A stretch of DNA of 64,000 bases from Daedaleopsis sinensis (Eukaryota; Basidiomycota; Agaricomycetes; Polyporales; Polyporaceae): the NCBI GenBank assembly GCA_033807695.1, contig CM066306.1:4030001-4094000 (forward strand). The letters run 5' to 3'. Below, piece after piece: positions 1-11,586 of the stretch. The position numbers and the translations under genes were made by a program. The notes beneath the pieces were generated by a model, which ran no database searches, was not told the origin of the DNA, and saw nothing but the letters and a program-made list of their open reading frames with translations. Positions within the stretch are counted from its first letter, which is position 1. Each line of letters starts with the position of its first letter.

Positions 1-2900
1 TCGACATTGCGGGAGCTGCAATGCGACTACTCCAGGCCACGACAGCATCAACGATTCGTCTCCGATGATGCTCTCGCGGTCTGGAAGCCGATACACGGAA
101 CCGAACCCCGCACTAGTAGCTCCCGGTGACAGCAGCAAGACACAGACGGGACTCACCGTTTACTGCACTGCCCGGGATCTGCGTCGGAAATGGAGTCGAG
201 TGCACACATGTCTTGCCCGCGCATTTCGAACGGAGGATTCCGAGAGTTAATCGACGTGCTTCTGCTATTCAACATGTCAGTCATGCGCCATAATTCATTC
301 AGGAGGAGATCAGCACTGACTTACCATCTTAAAGCGCAGTGCCTAGGTGCTCGTAGGCAACGAGCTGGCCTGCTGACGGGTGGAGCTGATGGGCGGGATG
401 AGCCGTCAGTTCGGGCATGTAGCGGCACACATGGAACGGGTGACGTACCGTCTTGACGCCAGGGGAGAGATTCCCGGTAGATATCCCAAAAGAGATCCGG
501 TACCGACCTAATGTGCAAGTATCAGAGGTCGGAAAGATTAACGAGTCGGAAATACCTACTGTCCGCCGGGACCTCCCACGAGAGCGAGCGACGCGCCGTT
601 CGTGTGCAGATGCTGCTATCAAACACATGGAGTGAGTTGGTGCCAGCAGAGTGAGCATACCTGAGAGCATGCTACAAGCATTCATCGCGTACTGATCCTG
701 TCGTGTAGTCTACCTGCCGTCTGTGCTTCAAGGGTGAGCCAGCATGCCAGAAACGTACTGGCAAGGGGGGACGCATGCTTACCGGACTCCGAGTCTTCGT
801 GCGCGGTTGCTGCTATCAGGCACGCGGCGTGAGTGGTTGCCGACCCTTGAGTAGACAGGCACATACCGGAAAGGCTGCTACAGCATCCATCACGCGTTGA
901 TGCTGTCGCTGAGTAGTCCATTGCCACCTGACGGTTTCGAGAGTGAGCCAGCGTGGCAGAAAAGTACCGGGCAACACGTGCTTACTGCAATACATCGAGT
1001 CGTCTCGGATGGTGTGCATATGGTATCCTGAGAAAGAATGAGGAGTCAGCTATACACATCTCAGCACGACGTCGGGACTCTTACCACGGTCTACGTGCAA
1101 ATGGTGGTCGCGCACAAGAGAGGCGACGGGATCTACTGGGAACAGATGCATCAGGCGATGACGACATGGTTGCCGGCCCGGGACGGACCCGTCCGGTGGC
1201 TGAAGATACAGGGCGTGGACGGACTGACCTTGTCCGTAGCATCCAAGGGGGATGTGTGCGTGCAAAGGGAGGTAAAGCAGACTGGGAGCAGCGACCGGGA
1301 GAGTCGAGTAGCGGACACAGAGGGGTGATGTGGAAAGGGCTTGGAGGGGATACACTGAGCTGAAGGTGAGTGCAAGGCTGGCAGCAGCTCACAGTCAGGA
1401 TGTACATACTTATACTCCTCACAGGTGGCCCGTGCGCAGATCGCTTCCCGGCTTACGCGTCTGACGTCTCCAAGCAACGACATCTCGGGGCGAACAGGCT
1501 GAGGCTTCCGGACTGTCGTCCACCAACCAGCGAGGGACACGGACAAGCTTGAGCCGCACATGGGACACCACTCCACTTTCAGCACGGCCGCAGAAGCTAG
1601 TGTCGTGCCCAGACCTCGCTTGGCATCGCTTCTCTTAGCGAGCGCCGCATGAGACTGATGGATGCAATTAGGGCGGTACTTTCGGGGTGCCGGGGTGGGA
1701 GGAAAGGGTCCCTCCGCAACAGAATCACATCCCTGGATGTTGCGGCCGGATACAGCAGAGAAATAGTGTGAGAGTCCTAATTGGTGGCTTCGCTTAAGTA
1801 CCTGCTGATGCGATTTGAGCGCAGGAAGGCTGGAGGAGCAGGACAATATGGGACAGGCTCGGATGTGCGGGCCCAGCAAGCTAGTAGTACTTGGTACAAT
1901 CCTCCTTCTTTACTAGCACTTAAAGTGTACAGTACTTGCTCATGCCGGATGCGCACTGTGTTCTCTTGAATCTCGTCTCGAAATCAGTGCAGCTGTGGAG
2001 TCCCAGAGCAACAGGCCAGGATCATGCTTGCGTTCACTCGCACCAGACGCGTGAACTGAGCGCCAGTGCACGCAGTCTCGTCATATTCCAATCTCGATCT
2101 TCGGCAATCTTGTCCCCCTCCTCCGGGAGTCACTGGTTCAGACCGTCGTCACATTCGCGCGATGGTCGTCTCCGCAATCAATCGGACCCTGGCACAATAC
2201 TCTTGTCAGTCCGAGTTGCACATCGGATTCTCACTGTCACTTTCAAGCTGATTCTGAATCCCTGCGAGTCCCGGTGCCCCCAGGCCATCCACTCTTTGCA
2301 TCACTTTAGACCTGATAGTACTGGATGAACTCGTGTGGCCGTGCTACTCTCCTGTGCTGCCAGAAGACTCGTTCTCAATGTATGTTGAAGTCAACAATAA
2401 ATGGACTATAATTTGAATGTCACCTGCTAGCCATCCCAGTCGCCCGTTGACAGGTACATTTGGCAAACATCAATTAGTACTACAGAGCATGAAGATAGTA
2501 TGTATATCGAGAGGGTGCCAGTTGGGGTGCAATCAGTCAGTAAATACTCGGCCCGGTCAGTGCGGTGCTGAAAGCGAAGACAATCAATAAGTTTTCGCAT
2601 GAACAGGAACGGAACTTTGTTCCGACGGTTGAGCTGCGAGGCATCAGCGCATCAGCACCAATGTGGTTAGCTTCAAGTGAAACCTCCGCTCAACGGGTCG
2701 TCCGACGCTTGTCGCTCTGCCGATACCGCATAGCGGTGGTCCCGCCCACACAGAAAGCAGAGTGGGAGGGTCGAGCAGCTGCTCCTCAGACAGACAGATG
2801 CACCTCTCATGGACTACTTGCGATGAGGGACTCCGAGTCGCTGAATGCGGCCCAGGGTGCAGGGTGAGGACGGAGTGAAGGCTCGGGGGAAGCGGGGATA
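1..2900. other. Gene-poor 5' flank
   Basis: I see no convincing gene. Open frames on both strands are short, overlap one another, and lack domain-like composition. The longest, a minus-strand frame at 1151-1879, has no recognisable motif. The stretch contains a diverged tandem duplication (about 605-990) and a more AT-rich part near 2330-2560. Confidence 0.6.
605..990. repeat. Diverged two-copy tandem repeat, unit about 190 bp
   Basis: Two consecutive blocks starting near 605 and 797 share an ordered series of words: TGCTGCTATCA, GGxGTGAGT-GGT, CATACC, GCTACAxCAT, CGCGTxxTGxTCCTG-like, GTGAGCCAGC, AAACGTAC/AAAGTACCGG and ATGCTTAC/GTGCTTAC. Spacing is conserved but identity is moderate, so this is an old duplication. 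Confidence 0.6.
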
Positions 2901-3656
2901 TTCACTCGCTTCGCCCGTGGTGCGCTAGCAGCGCTGCAATTATTTTTTCACGCAGCCAAGCCCGATCGGCCGCGCTGTAGTCAAGAGGTTCTGGGACTGC
3001 CACGTCTCGAATCTCGATGCGGGTCGGATACTAAGTTGGGTACTCGCCGACATGCTCTCTGTTTCAGATGCACGAGAAAGCGTCTCCAGGGCGGTGGAAG
3101 ACACGGGGGCCTGAGAGCATTTGGTACAGACTTACACGACGCGGGCGAGCGAGCAGGGTCACAGTGCATAGGGCCCATTCTGGCCGGCCTGGAACGGACC
3201 CTGCGCAAGCTGCGTGCGTGGTCGGAGGTAGCCCAGGTGTTCGGAGCTGTCAGACGCGTAGCTACCTTTTGATTTGCGCGAAAGCGTCTCTAGGAGGGAG
3301 AAGATGGGGACGATCTGCCGGGCGTACGAGCAGTGTTCGGTACGCGGAGCGAGACGACGTGGGGGACCGGGACCGGTACAGCGCGAGAGAGCGGAGACGG
3401 CGGACGCGACGCCCCCCATATCTTGTCGAGATCTGTAGATAGTCATTTATGAATTTATGTAGTCCAAACAAACAACGCGTTCGCGTTCGCGTATTCCGAG
3501 TCGTATGACGGCGGAGACACCTACCCTACTTTCCCACCCACCTCCTTCCTTCTTCCTCTCCCCATCCATGCCTCGCCGACTGGCATGCCCACTACTCGTC
3601 GTGACCCCCGCTGCTCGAAGGACGACGTCGAACCCGGTCCGGAACTCTTCAAGGTC

Positions 3657-3975
3657 CACGGTACGCCGTCTCTGCATCATGCTCACGTCCTGTACCGCGT
3701 CGACGGCCGACGACGAACGGGCGCACTCCACACGTCCTGCGGACGGCCGTGTGGAAACGTCCCCGTCTATGTTTGTACGGCGGAACGCTCTTTTCGGCGA
3801 TGTAGAGGACGGACACGGTACACCGTATCTGCATCATGCTCACGTCCAGTACTACGTCGACAGCCGTCGACGAGCGGGCACACTCTATACGTCCTGCGGG
3901 CGGCCGTGTGGAGTGCACCAGAGACGTCCTACGGCGGAACGCGCTTGTACGCGCAGAATTGTGGAGGACGTACCT
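3657..3975. repeat. Two-copy tandem repeat, unit about 157 bp
   Basis: A block beginning CGGTACGCCGTCTCTGCAT at about 3658 recurs at about 3815 as CGGTACACCGTATCTGCAT. The copies then share the order CATGCTCACGTCC, GTCGAC, GACGAxCGGGC, ACGTCCTGCGG, CGGCCGTGTGGA and GGCGGAACGC. Divergence is moderate. Confidence 0.7.
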
Positions 3976-4924
3976 GCGCGGACGTCTTGCGCTCGCACAG
4001 CTCGGAGACGACGCGTGTGTCCGCGAGGCGGACTCAGCGTGTCGGGGTGCAAGCGCACGAGCGGGACCAGTCTTCCGGGCGGCCGAGAACATCCCTCACG
4101 GTCTGTGTTCGCACAGAGGCCGTGGGGGATGCTCTGAATGCGGAGCTGGGAGCGAGTGCGCATGCGGATTCGGGACGCGGGGCGGCGTTCGACGAGGACC
4201 TGTGTACGTACGAGCCGAGGCGGTACGGTTCGGCGTACGCCCACGGACGGTCGTCGGCCGCGCTTGCGCGGGAGTGACTGAGACTCAAGGTACTGACCTA
4301 CCTGCACGTTCCCGCAGCGGCACAGCTCGATGAGAGGGTCGACGTACCTGCGTGGCGGAGTGCACGCGCGAGGCCGGAGCTCAGTGCGGCCGCGAGCGAC
4401 GTTCAGGACGGGGCATGGTACGTGGAGAGCGGTTCGGACCGCGTGGTACGCGAGACGGCGCGGCTCGCGCACCACGCGGAGAGGCTCCTGGCGTGGTTGA
4501 CTCACGGACCGTCGCCCGAGGCCTTCGACGGCGAGGGGAGGGGCTGTCCGTACGGCGCGGCGAAGGCGGAGTGCTGTCTCTGAGCGTGGTCAGCGGCATG
4601 GACGGGAGGACGTCACGGCACGGTACGCACCTTTGCAGACGCGGCGGACGCACTCCGGCTGGTCGCCGGCGAGCTGTTCGACACGTCGTCAGTTGGACAC
4701 GTGCATGCGGTACTCACCTGCGAGGGAGCGTAAGGCCGGAGGAACTGGACGGTACGTGGTCGCACGCGCGTTCTCATCAGTAACTTACCATCGTCGGTAC
4801 AGGATCGCGGGCGCGGTTGGAGGTCGCTGCCGGGGCCCGGGAGGGTCCCGGTCCGCGGACATGGCTCGCAGTGCGCATCCGGACTTGCCGTGTCGGAGCA
4901 GAGGGCGGGTGCTACTCGACTGTA

Positions 4925-5000
4925 CGTCTCCCGGCTTCACTCTCGGGCGTTGGGAGCCGGCCAAGCGGCGGGGGGCGGGGGCCGAGCGGGGGAGACGAAG
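4925..5000 (+). repeat. Copy of a dispersed GC-rich repeat (inverted copy near 45.9 kb)
   Basis: The words CTCGGGCGTTGGGAGCCGG and CCAAGCGGCGGGGG at about 4942-4980 recur in reverse complement at about 45908-45945. A more diverged same-strand copy lies at about 5697-5760 (GGGGCGTTCGGAGCCGGAGAAG). This marks a dispersed repeat family whose full unit I cannot delimit. Confidence 0.6.
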
Positions 5001-6136
5001 TGAGACGGAGAGCGTGCGTGACTCACCGGTGCGTGGCTGAATCATAGTCGGACGGCGGGCAGCACGTGCTGGTACGTGTCCCTCTCCGACTTCTGCTGCC
5101 GCCGAACGACGAGTTCTTCACCTGCATCTGAACTACCCCACAGAGGCGAGAGGGGTCGGGTGGAGGGCAGGAAGAGGCGGGAGTGCTCCCCCCACGACAT
5201 CCTCCCTCCGCATCACCGTCCCCGCGCGCTGTACTAAACACGCGCGCACCCCCGTCCGTCCGCCCTCCCCACTCGTTCTGCTCACGGGTTCCGACGGCGG
5301 CGACGCACTTCGTACACAGTCCGGTTCGCGCCCGCGTTCGGATCGCGGACGGTACGGAAACGGTGAGCTGTTGGCGGCTGCGCGTTTAGGTCAACATCGC
5401 TGACGCATGGACGCGCAGAACACGTACAGCGCATCCTGTGCACGCAGAGAGGGGCATCGGAGGCGTCGACTGTGTCCAGCAGCGTGACACGACGGACGAG
5501 AACAGCGGCCACGGTACGTCGTCGCACGCGCGTTGTGAGTTGGGGGCTCACCATCGTTGTTGGTACAGGATGGCGGGGGCGGCTGGAGATCGCTTCCGGG
5601 AGTGTCCCAGTACGCGATCGCGGTCGGCCGTGTGCGCATGCCCCGTGTTTGCAGCACGCACCCTGAGAAAAGAGGGCGGGAGGTGCGTGTCCCTGCTTGA
5701 CATTTGGGGCGTTCGGAGCCGGAGAAGCAGGGGGGGAGAGAAGATGGTGGTGGCCGGAGGACAGAAGGACGACTCGGAGGGATAGCGTGCGGTACTCACC
5801 GGTGCGTATCTGTCTACTCTTTCGACAGTGCGAGGATGTCAGACGACGGGTACGTGTCCCTCTGCGTTTTCCGAGTCGTGGCGGCGAAAGCGAGCGGGGA
5901 AGTCAGAGGATGGTGGTGGTCGGAAGACAAGGACGCGGCATAGGCGCCCGCGTCTGCGGCGTGTTCTGTGGGGGAAGTGGGCGGGGGAGCTGGATGTTCG
6001 ATATCTGTAGACACTCTGTATGTGCAGTGCATCTCAATAGCATGAGTCTAGCTGAGGACTCACCAAGTGCGCGTGCAAAGGACTGTAGCAGTAAAGGAGC
6101 ACCCTGCACACCCTATATGCGCCCTCACGCGCTTGT

Positions 6137-6190
6137 GCGGTATAATAGGCTATATACGCCTCGGACGGGTATAATAGGCTATATACGCTC
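6137..6190. repeat. Short TATA-rich tandem duplication
   Basis: The 19-base word TATAATAGGCTATATACGC occurs twice in succession with about 30 bp spacing. A second short direct repeat (GAGCAGGCCTCGAGCAC, twice) lies at about 6361-6395. Neither is attached to a convincing gene. Confidence 0.75.
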
Positions 6191-6520
6191 TGTCTCAAGG
6201 ATTCCAGACGGTACGTTGTGGGTGTCGCGGCGGGCCGGGGAGACGCGTCGGAGGCGAGCAACGCGAGGGCCGGGGACGCGAGGGGACCGGGAGCAACGCC
6301 ACAGGAGCGCAGAGGGAGCCGCACGCCGCGCACGATGGGACACGTCCAGAGAGGCGTGCACGAGCAGGCCTCGAGCACGAGCAGGCCTCGAGCACAGGAG
6401 GAGGAAGGTAAGTTCAGTCGCAGAACGCGAGCAGCGTCACGGTCGCCTCTCCGCGCGCCATCGGACACGGGCGCGTCATCTGTCTCTTGATGACACGGGA
6501 TAACCGCTGAACTGATGGAG

Positions 6521-7223
6521 TTTGACGCGCAAGGAGCGTGGACGGTACTGGCCGAAGCAAGGGAGTGCGACCATCGCGGTCGAGGTCGAACAGGTTGTTC
6601 AGCTGGACAAAACCAGCATCTTCGGCAACACTGAAAGACGTTAACTTGCGGCAATAATGATGTTTTGAGTCCATGTTTGAGGAGGTTTGAGTCCATCAAC
6701 GCGTTTGCTACTACGGAGATCAATCAAATATTAATTGCGAGTATACTTACGCGACAAAGATTCCGTAAAGCACTGTTCAGTAAGTACTAGACGTACTTAG
6801 TCTTCTGTTAAAGCTTCAAAAAGAGGATGATTATGTCGATGATTATAGAGGAGGAATGTGGCTAGCTAGTATAAGGTTACTGTATAAATGCTGATAAGAT
6901 TGTAGGTTCCCGGTCAGTAGTCTTATTGTAGTGGCTGTGTCTCTTGATTACGGAGTATACTAACGTCTATGCTTACGTCACTGGTGGTCAATAGAGTACA
7001 CTATTCTAATTTCTTCCTTTCCCCCCCTTCCTCCCCGACCACGACGCTCATCCTTGTTCATGCAAACATATGGCTCATACGCGTGCTGATCGACCACTGG
7101 GCTGACTGAACTGCTCGTGATACCCCAGCTTCGCTTGAGACGACACTAACACTCAGCTTTTGGGGCTATCTAGCGAATACATCGTCTTGCTAGGGCTCAG
7201 TCTGCAGGCTACAACAGCTCGAC
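6521..7223. promoter_or_regulatory. AT-rich intergenic region upstream of SEA4/MIOS
   Basis: Base composition falls sharply toward AT at about 6650-7000. A pyrimidine tract at about 7008-7040 (CTTTCC, then a C run, then CTTCCTCCCC) precedes the start codon by about 185 bp. Such CT-rich stretches are common in filamentous fungal promoters. No gene is visible here. Confidence 0.4.
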
Positions 7224-10200
7224 ATGGTCGCACAGTCCGACAAACGCCTTGTATGGCATCCCCGAGGCCAAAACAAGTTCATAGTTGGTGGAAGCACTCA
7301 AATCACGCTGTACGAATGGCTACCTCAGAACTCGGAGATTAAGCAGGTGGCGTCGCAGCTAGAGTTGAACCAGATGAAGGTGAGTCCTCCTCAACGCACA
7401 CAACCCCCCCCCCCCCCCTTTCCCTCACCACCACGCGGCTAGTGCTTTGCTTGGTCTCCGGACGCACTTCTCGACGATCTTGTCGCCGTTGGATTCAGCA
7501 ACGGACGCGTAGACCTGCTCCGCTTCGACGCTTCCAAGCATGCTCGAAATACACCCGCTGTATCGCTACCTGCGCGGAACACCCGCGCCTGCAACACGCT
7601 CGCGTTCTCTTCCGCCAACTCAAACTATCTGGCTGTTGGTCTTGACAAAGTACGCAACGATCCCAGTCTTGTCATTTGGGATATCCAGTCCACCCTCCCC
7701 GCGTTGACTCTCGATGCACCGTCACATCCCGACCCTACCACCCGAGTCCTTCCATCGCTGCCACGCGGAGATGGGGCCAGGGCGGGCGCCGACATGCGTG
7801 TTCTGCAACAGCACGCGTCTGCGGAGGTCGTGTCGACGCTTGCCTGGTTACCCAACAATTCGCAGCTCCTGCTAGCTGGCATCTCGCATCGCTGGCTGCA
7901 GCTCTATGACCTGCGCAATCCTGCATCTTCGCCAGCGAAAGCGGCAAGCAAGGTTCACGGCATCGCCACTGACCCGATCGACACCCACCGTGTCGCATGC
8001 TTCAGCGAGGGCATCGTCTCCGTCTGGGATATCCGGCGCTTCACACAGCCCGTGCTCACTTTCACCGCGAAAGACGCGTCTGCAGACGGTGCGGACGGCG
8101 TCGTGTCTCCACAGACGAGTGCTCGGGCAAAGGGGGCTCCAGCTGGGGCATCTGCCGCCCTTCCGCTCACCCATGTGGAGTTCTCGTCTTCGCGCAGAGG
8201 GACTCTGGCTACGCTTGAGCGTGACGCAAGCTACGTGCGCTTCTGGGATATTCGCGAAGCTCAGTTTGTCGAACTCGCCGCCCAGGAAAGCTCGCGCTCG
8301 CGTGAATCGTCTCGGTCTGGAGGAAAGGTGGTGAAGACGTCTTGGGTGAAGCCGTGGGCTGGCGCGGCGTCTTCCACTAGCCAGTCATCTCCGCCGCCGC
8401 CGCCGCCGTCCGCGACGCCTGGAGACGCGTTCCCGTACAGCCTCATCCTAGCAGACACACGGAGAAGTGAGTGACATTCTCTCGTGAAGTACCATGCGAG
8501 TCTAACCTGCGTGCTAGCCAAGGCATTCGCGCGCTCGTTCGCTTCTTTTGCTCTGGTGCCAAGCTCGAAGCCACACCCCCTCACCTCCAATGTCATGCTC
8601 GTCAACAAGGACGGCGATCTCGAACTGTACGCCGTACACGACACCCCCGTCCATCCGCCATGGAGCTCACGTGGCGACCTTGCACTTGGGGTTGGGTGCT
8701 CCTACACGATCGTTCCTGGCATCACGGACCCAACCCCTGCGCGTGAGCCTTGGGACCTCCTCGGCACACGACCTTCTCAACCGGGGTCCCGAGCATACTC
8801 GCTGGAACGCCGGGAGCTCACAGAGGAGGGCTCCGTCGCACGGCGGTCGCACGACTCTCTGTCGTCATTTGCGGCGCCTGCGCCCACGTTTGGCAGAGGG
8901 GACGAGGATGGGTTCCCTGCGCTGAGTCCCATCGGACATTCTCCTGGGCGACGACGACACCGCATGCTCGCACCGGAGTCTGCGATGGTCACCGCGAGAG
9001 AGCTGCCGTTCGAGTACACAGCGATTGGGAAGACCACAGATGTCCCGAAGCGCTCCAAGTCGCGCGGGCACGGGCCCGGGCGCGATCACGAGCAGCACGG
9101 GTCTGGGCATCCGCACGCGCCGCCAACGACGCCGAAGACGGTGACCCTCGCGCTCGACGACGGGGATGGCCGGGCGAAGCAGCCGAAGAAGTCGGCAGCT
9201 CTGAAGGCTTTGCAGCACATAGTAGAATGGGACATCTCGATGGACATGCGACGACGGGCTGTGCTTGCGTACGGTCTGATGGATGTGAGTCGCTCGCTAG
9301 TGTGCGCGAAGGATCTACTGAACACATCCCTTTAAGCCCATGTACAACTCCTCCGTCGCGAGCACTGTCACGCCCGACAGCTTGATCCTGTCGGAGCTCT
9401 GGTTGTGGGTGCATCGTGAGTGATGATGTGCATGCTAGGCTATCTCTTAGACTGACGCTTTCACAGACTCTCAGCGTCTCATGTGTTCGCCTTCGCCCCT
9501 AATCGAGGATTACAACTTCGCGTACCAGGGGCTGTCTGGGATTTGGGAGGGCTTCAAGCCGACAAAGCACTCTCCGCCCTCTGGCCAGCCGACTCCCCGC
9601 ATGGCTGCGCGCAGTGCGCTCTTCGACGGTGCCACCGCATCTCCGCTCCTCGCCCCTCTGAACCTGGAAGTCCCGCAGCATCGCGCTAGCTCCAAGCCCA
9701 CAGGCCGGAAGCGTGGTCAAATTCCTGCGTCTACAATGCCCGAGGACTTCCTCTCAGCGATCGAAGAGCTGAACGCGAGAAGCGGATACGTGGACGGCGG
9801 CGCGGCGTGGAAGCCGTCCGTCTCCACTACGCGGTTGTCACAGAGGAGATTTGCGTTGCAGCTGTGTGGGTGGAGCTTAGCGCAGGATGATCTTGCGAGA
9901 GCGATCCGGAGGTGCGCGATTTTCCGTCGTATAGCATCATATTTCAACTCAATCATATGGCGTAGCTGGGAAAGAGAGTCCAAGCACTCCCAGGCCGCGT
10001 GCTGGCTCGTCTTCACCGAGCAGCACAAGGAGGCTATCGACGTGCTCATGCGTAGCAAAGGTAGTGATGCAATTTCGACATTGATCCTTTGGGCGTTAAC
10101 GTTGCTTTCTTAGACGAATCCCTCCACATGATGTCCGGTATGCTCGCTGCGCTGACGACGAGCACAAGTCGAAATCCAGACCTCCTTCAGCATTGCGAGC

Positions 10201-11133
10201 GCCTCATCGTTCGGCTACAAGACCCATACCTCCGCGCCCTCCTTACGCACCTGACCGTGCGCGACTGGACAGAGGTCCTGCAAGAGGACTCGCTTCCTCT
10301 CCGCGAGCGTCTCGCAATCGCCTTCCAGTTCCTGGACGACAAGGACGTGTCTTCGTACCTCCGGCGCATCGCTGACCGCGCCATCCATGACGGTGACGTC
10401 CACGGGCTCTTCGTCACCGGGCTGACGGGCGCAGGCATGGACCTCCTCCAAGCGTACGTCGACTCCTCCGGGGACGTGCAGACAGCCGCCCTGCTCGCGG
10501 CGCTGCCCCCGGCCCTCGCGCGCGACGCGCGGGCGACGAGGTGGATGAACGCGTACCGCGACCTGCTGGACGGGTGGAAGCTGTTCCACCACCGCTGCCA
10601 GCTCGACATCGAGCACGGGAAGATCCTGAAGGACGCGGTCGAGTGTGGGGAGATACAGGCGTTTGAGTGGGCGCCGAAGCAGATCCTGTTGCGGTGCAAT
10701 TACTGTAACAAAGCCATGGATCCTCCGTTCCCCGCAGAGGGGACCCTTCGGGTAGGTGTTTAGTCGTGTGGCATCCTCTTTCAGTGCTCATGACGTCTCG
10801 ACAGGCTACGATATGTCCACATTGCAGCAGACCGCTGCCGCGCTGCTCCGTCTGCCTGATGACGCTCACCTTGGCACCGGAGAACGCGAGAGGGAACATA
10901 TTGTCCGCGGTGCCGTCCGGTATGTGAGCAGTTTTGTGGGGGTGCGGCGTACTAATTGGGCGTTGTGGGCAGACACCCTTCAAGAGGCCTTGGTGTTTTG
11001 CCAGACGTGCCGTCATGGCGGACATGCGTCGCATATCATGGAATGGTTCTACGGCGAAGGCGGTGCTACGTCGCGAGCCCATGGCACATGTCCGATTGCT
11101 GGATGTGACTGTCGCTGTGCAGACGAGCTGTGA
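7224..11133 (+). CDS. SEA4: SEA4/MIOS-type WD40-RING protein of the GATOR2/SEACAT complex
   Basis: Nine exons fit GT-AG rules and sum to an in-frame 1159-residue protein: 7224-7379, 7443-8466, 8518-9284, 9337-9415, 9467-9911, 9966-10060, 10114-10751, 10805-10919 and 10973-11133. The N-terminus (MVAQSDKRLVWHP) begins a WD40 propeller with clear strand motifs (YLAVGLD..LVIWDI, LLLAGIS..LQLYDLR, VACFSEGIVSVWDIR, YVRFWDIR). The C-terminus carries the MIOS-type zinc module: RCNYC near the start, ICPHC and RCSVC, then CQTCRHGGHASHIMEWF and CPIAGCDCRC. In the family this protein sits at the vacuolar/lysosomal surface and positively regulates TORC1 amino-acid signalling. Ser/Pro-rich insertions interrupt the propeller. 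Intron 1 has a long C run. I am confident of the family. Confidence 0.93.
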
Positions 11134-11586
11134 GGATGTGGATCCGCTATACTGTACCCTACAGGTGGACGAATGTGGACTATGTTCCGATATCCATGGT
11201 ACGCAAATTTTTGCATAATATAGGACAATGGTATGTTTCGATTGATTTCGATGGGTTGGGAGTATACTTATCGTCACTGCAACGACAGTATAATTCCTTC
11301 GATCCTCGTCCCAATGAAAATCGACTACGAGTAGCGTTGTTTCGCGGTAGGGTCGGCAGCCTCGGATTGCCAGAATTACAAACACAACTACTAAACTCGC
11401 AAGGCCTTAAACGTTTAAACCATTAGCATCTCGCACATCACCGGACAGTTCGCTTATACTCCTTGGAGACCGGCCTGTAGAGGAGTAGACTGTAGAAACT
11501 ATGCGTAGCGATCAGACGTGGCCTCGAAACTGTAGACATCGTAAGATGCACTCACTTCGTTTCTCAATCCTTCTTCTTCCCCCACC
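11134..11586. other. Convergent intergenic region
   Basis: This separates the 3' ends of the SEA4-type gene (+) and the first HET gene (-). It is AT-richer than its neighbours and I see no additional gene. A clear poly(A) signal cannot be assigned by eye. Confidence 0.5.

Larger units (their letters stand above)
2901..6520. repeat. GC-rich repeat block with intron-like spacers
   Basis: Very GC-rich sequence with many overlapping open frames on both strands, which is expected from composition and is not evidence of genes. It contains short segments that start with GTACGT or GTACTG and end in CAG (for example near 4752-4800 and 5514-5570, two related copies of one such spacer). The style resembles the block at 53-58.8 kb. 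No protein domain is visible in any frame. Confidence 0.5.

Noticed and set aside
3505..4505. Several overlapping ORFs of 140-230 codons on both strands
   Set aside because: They overlap in up to five frames in very GC-rich tandemly repeated DNA and show Arg/Thr/Ser-rich composition without domains. This is compositional absence of stops.
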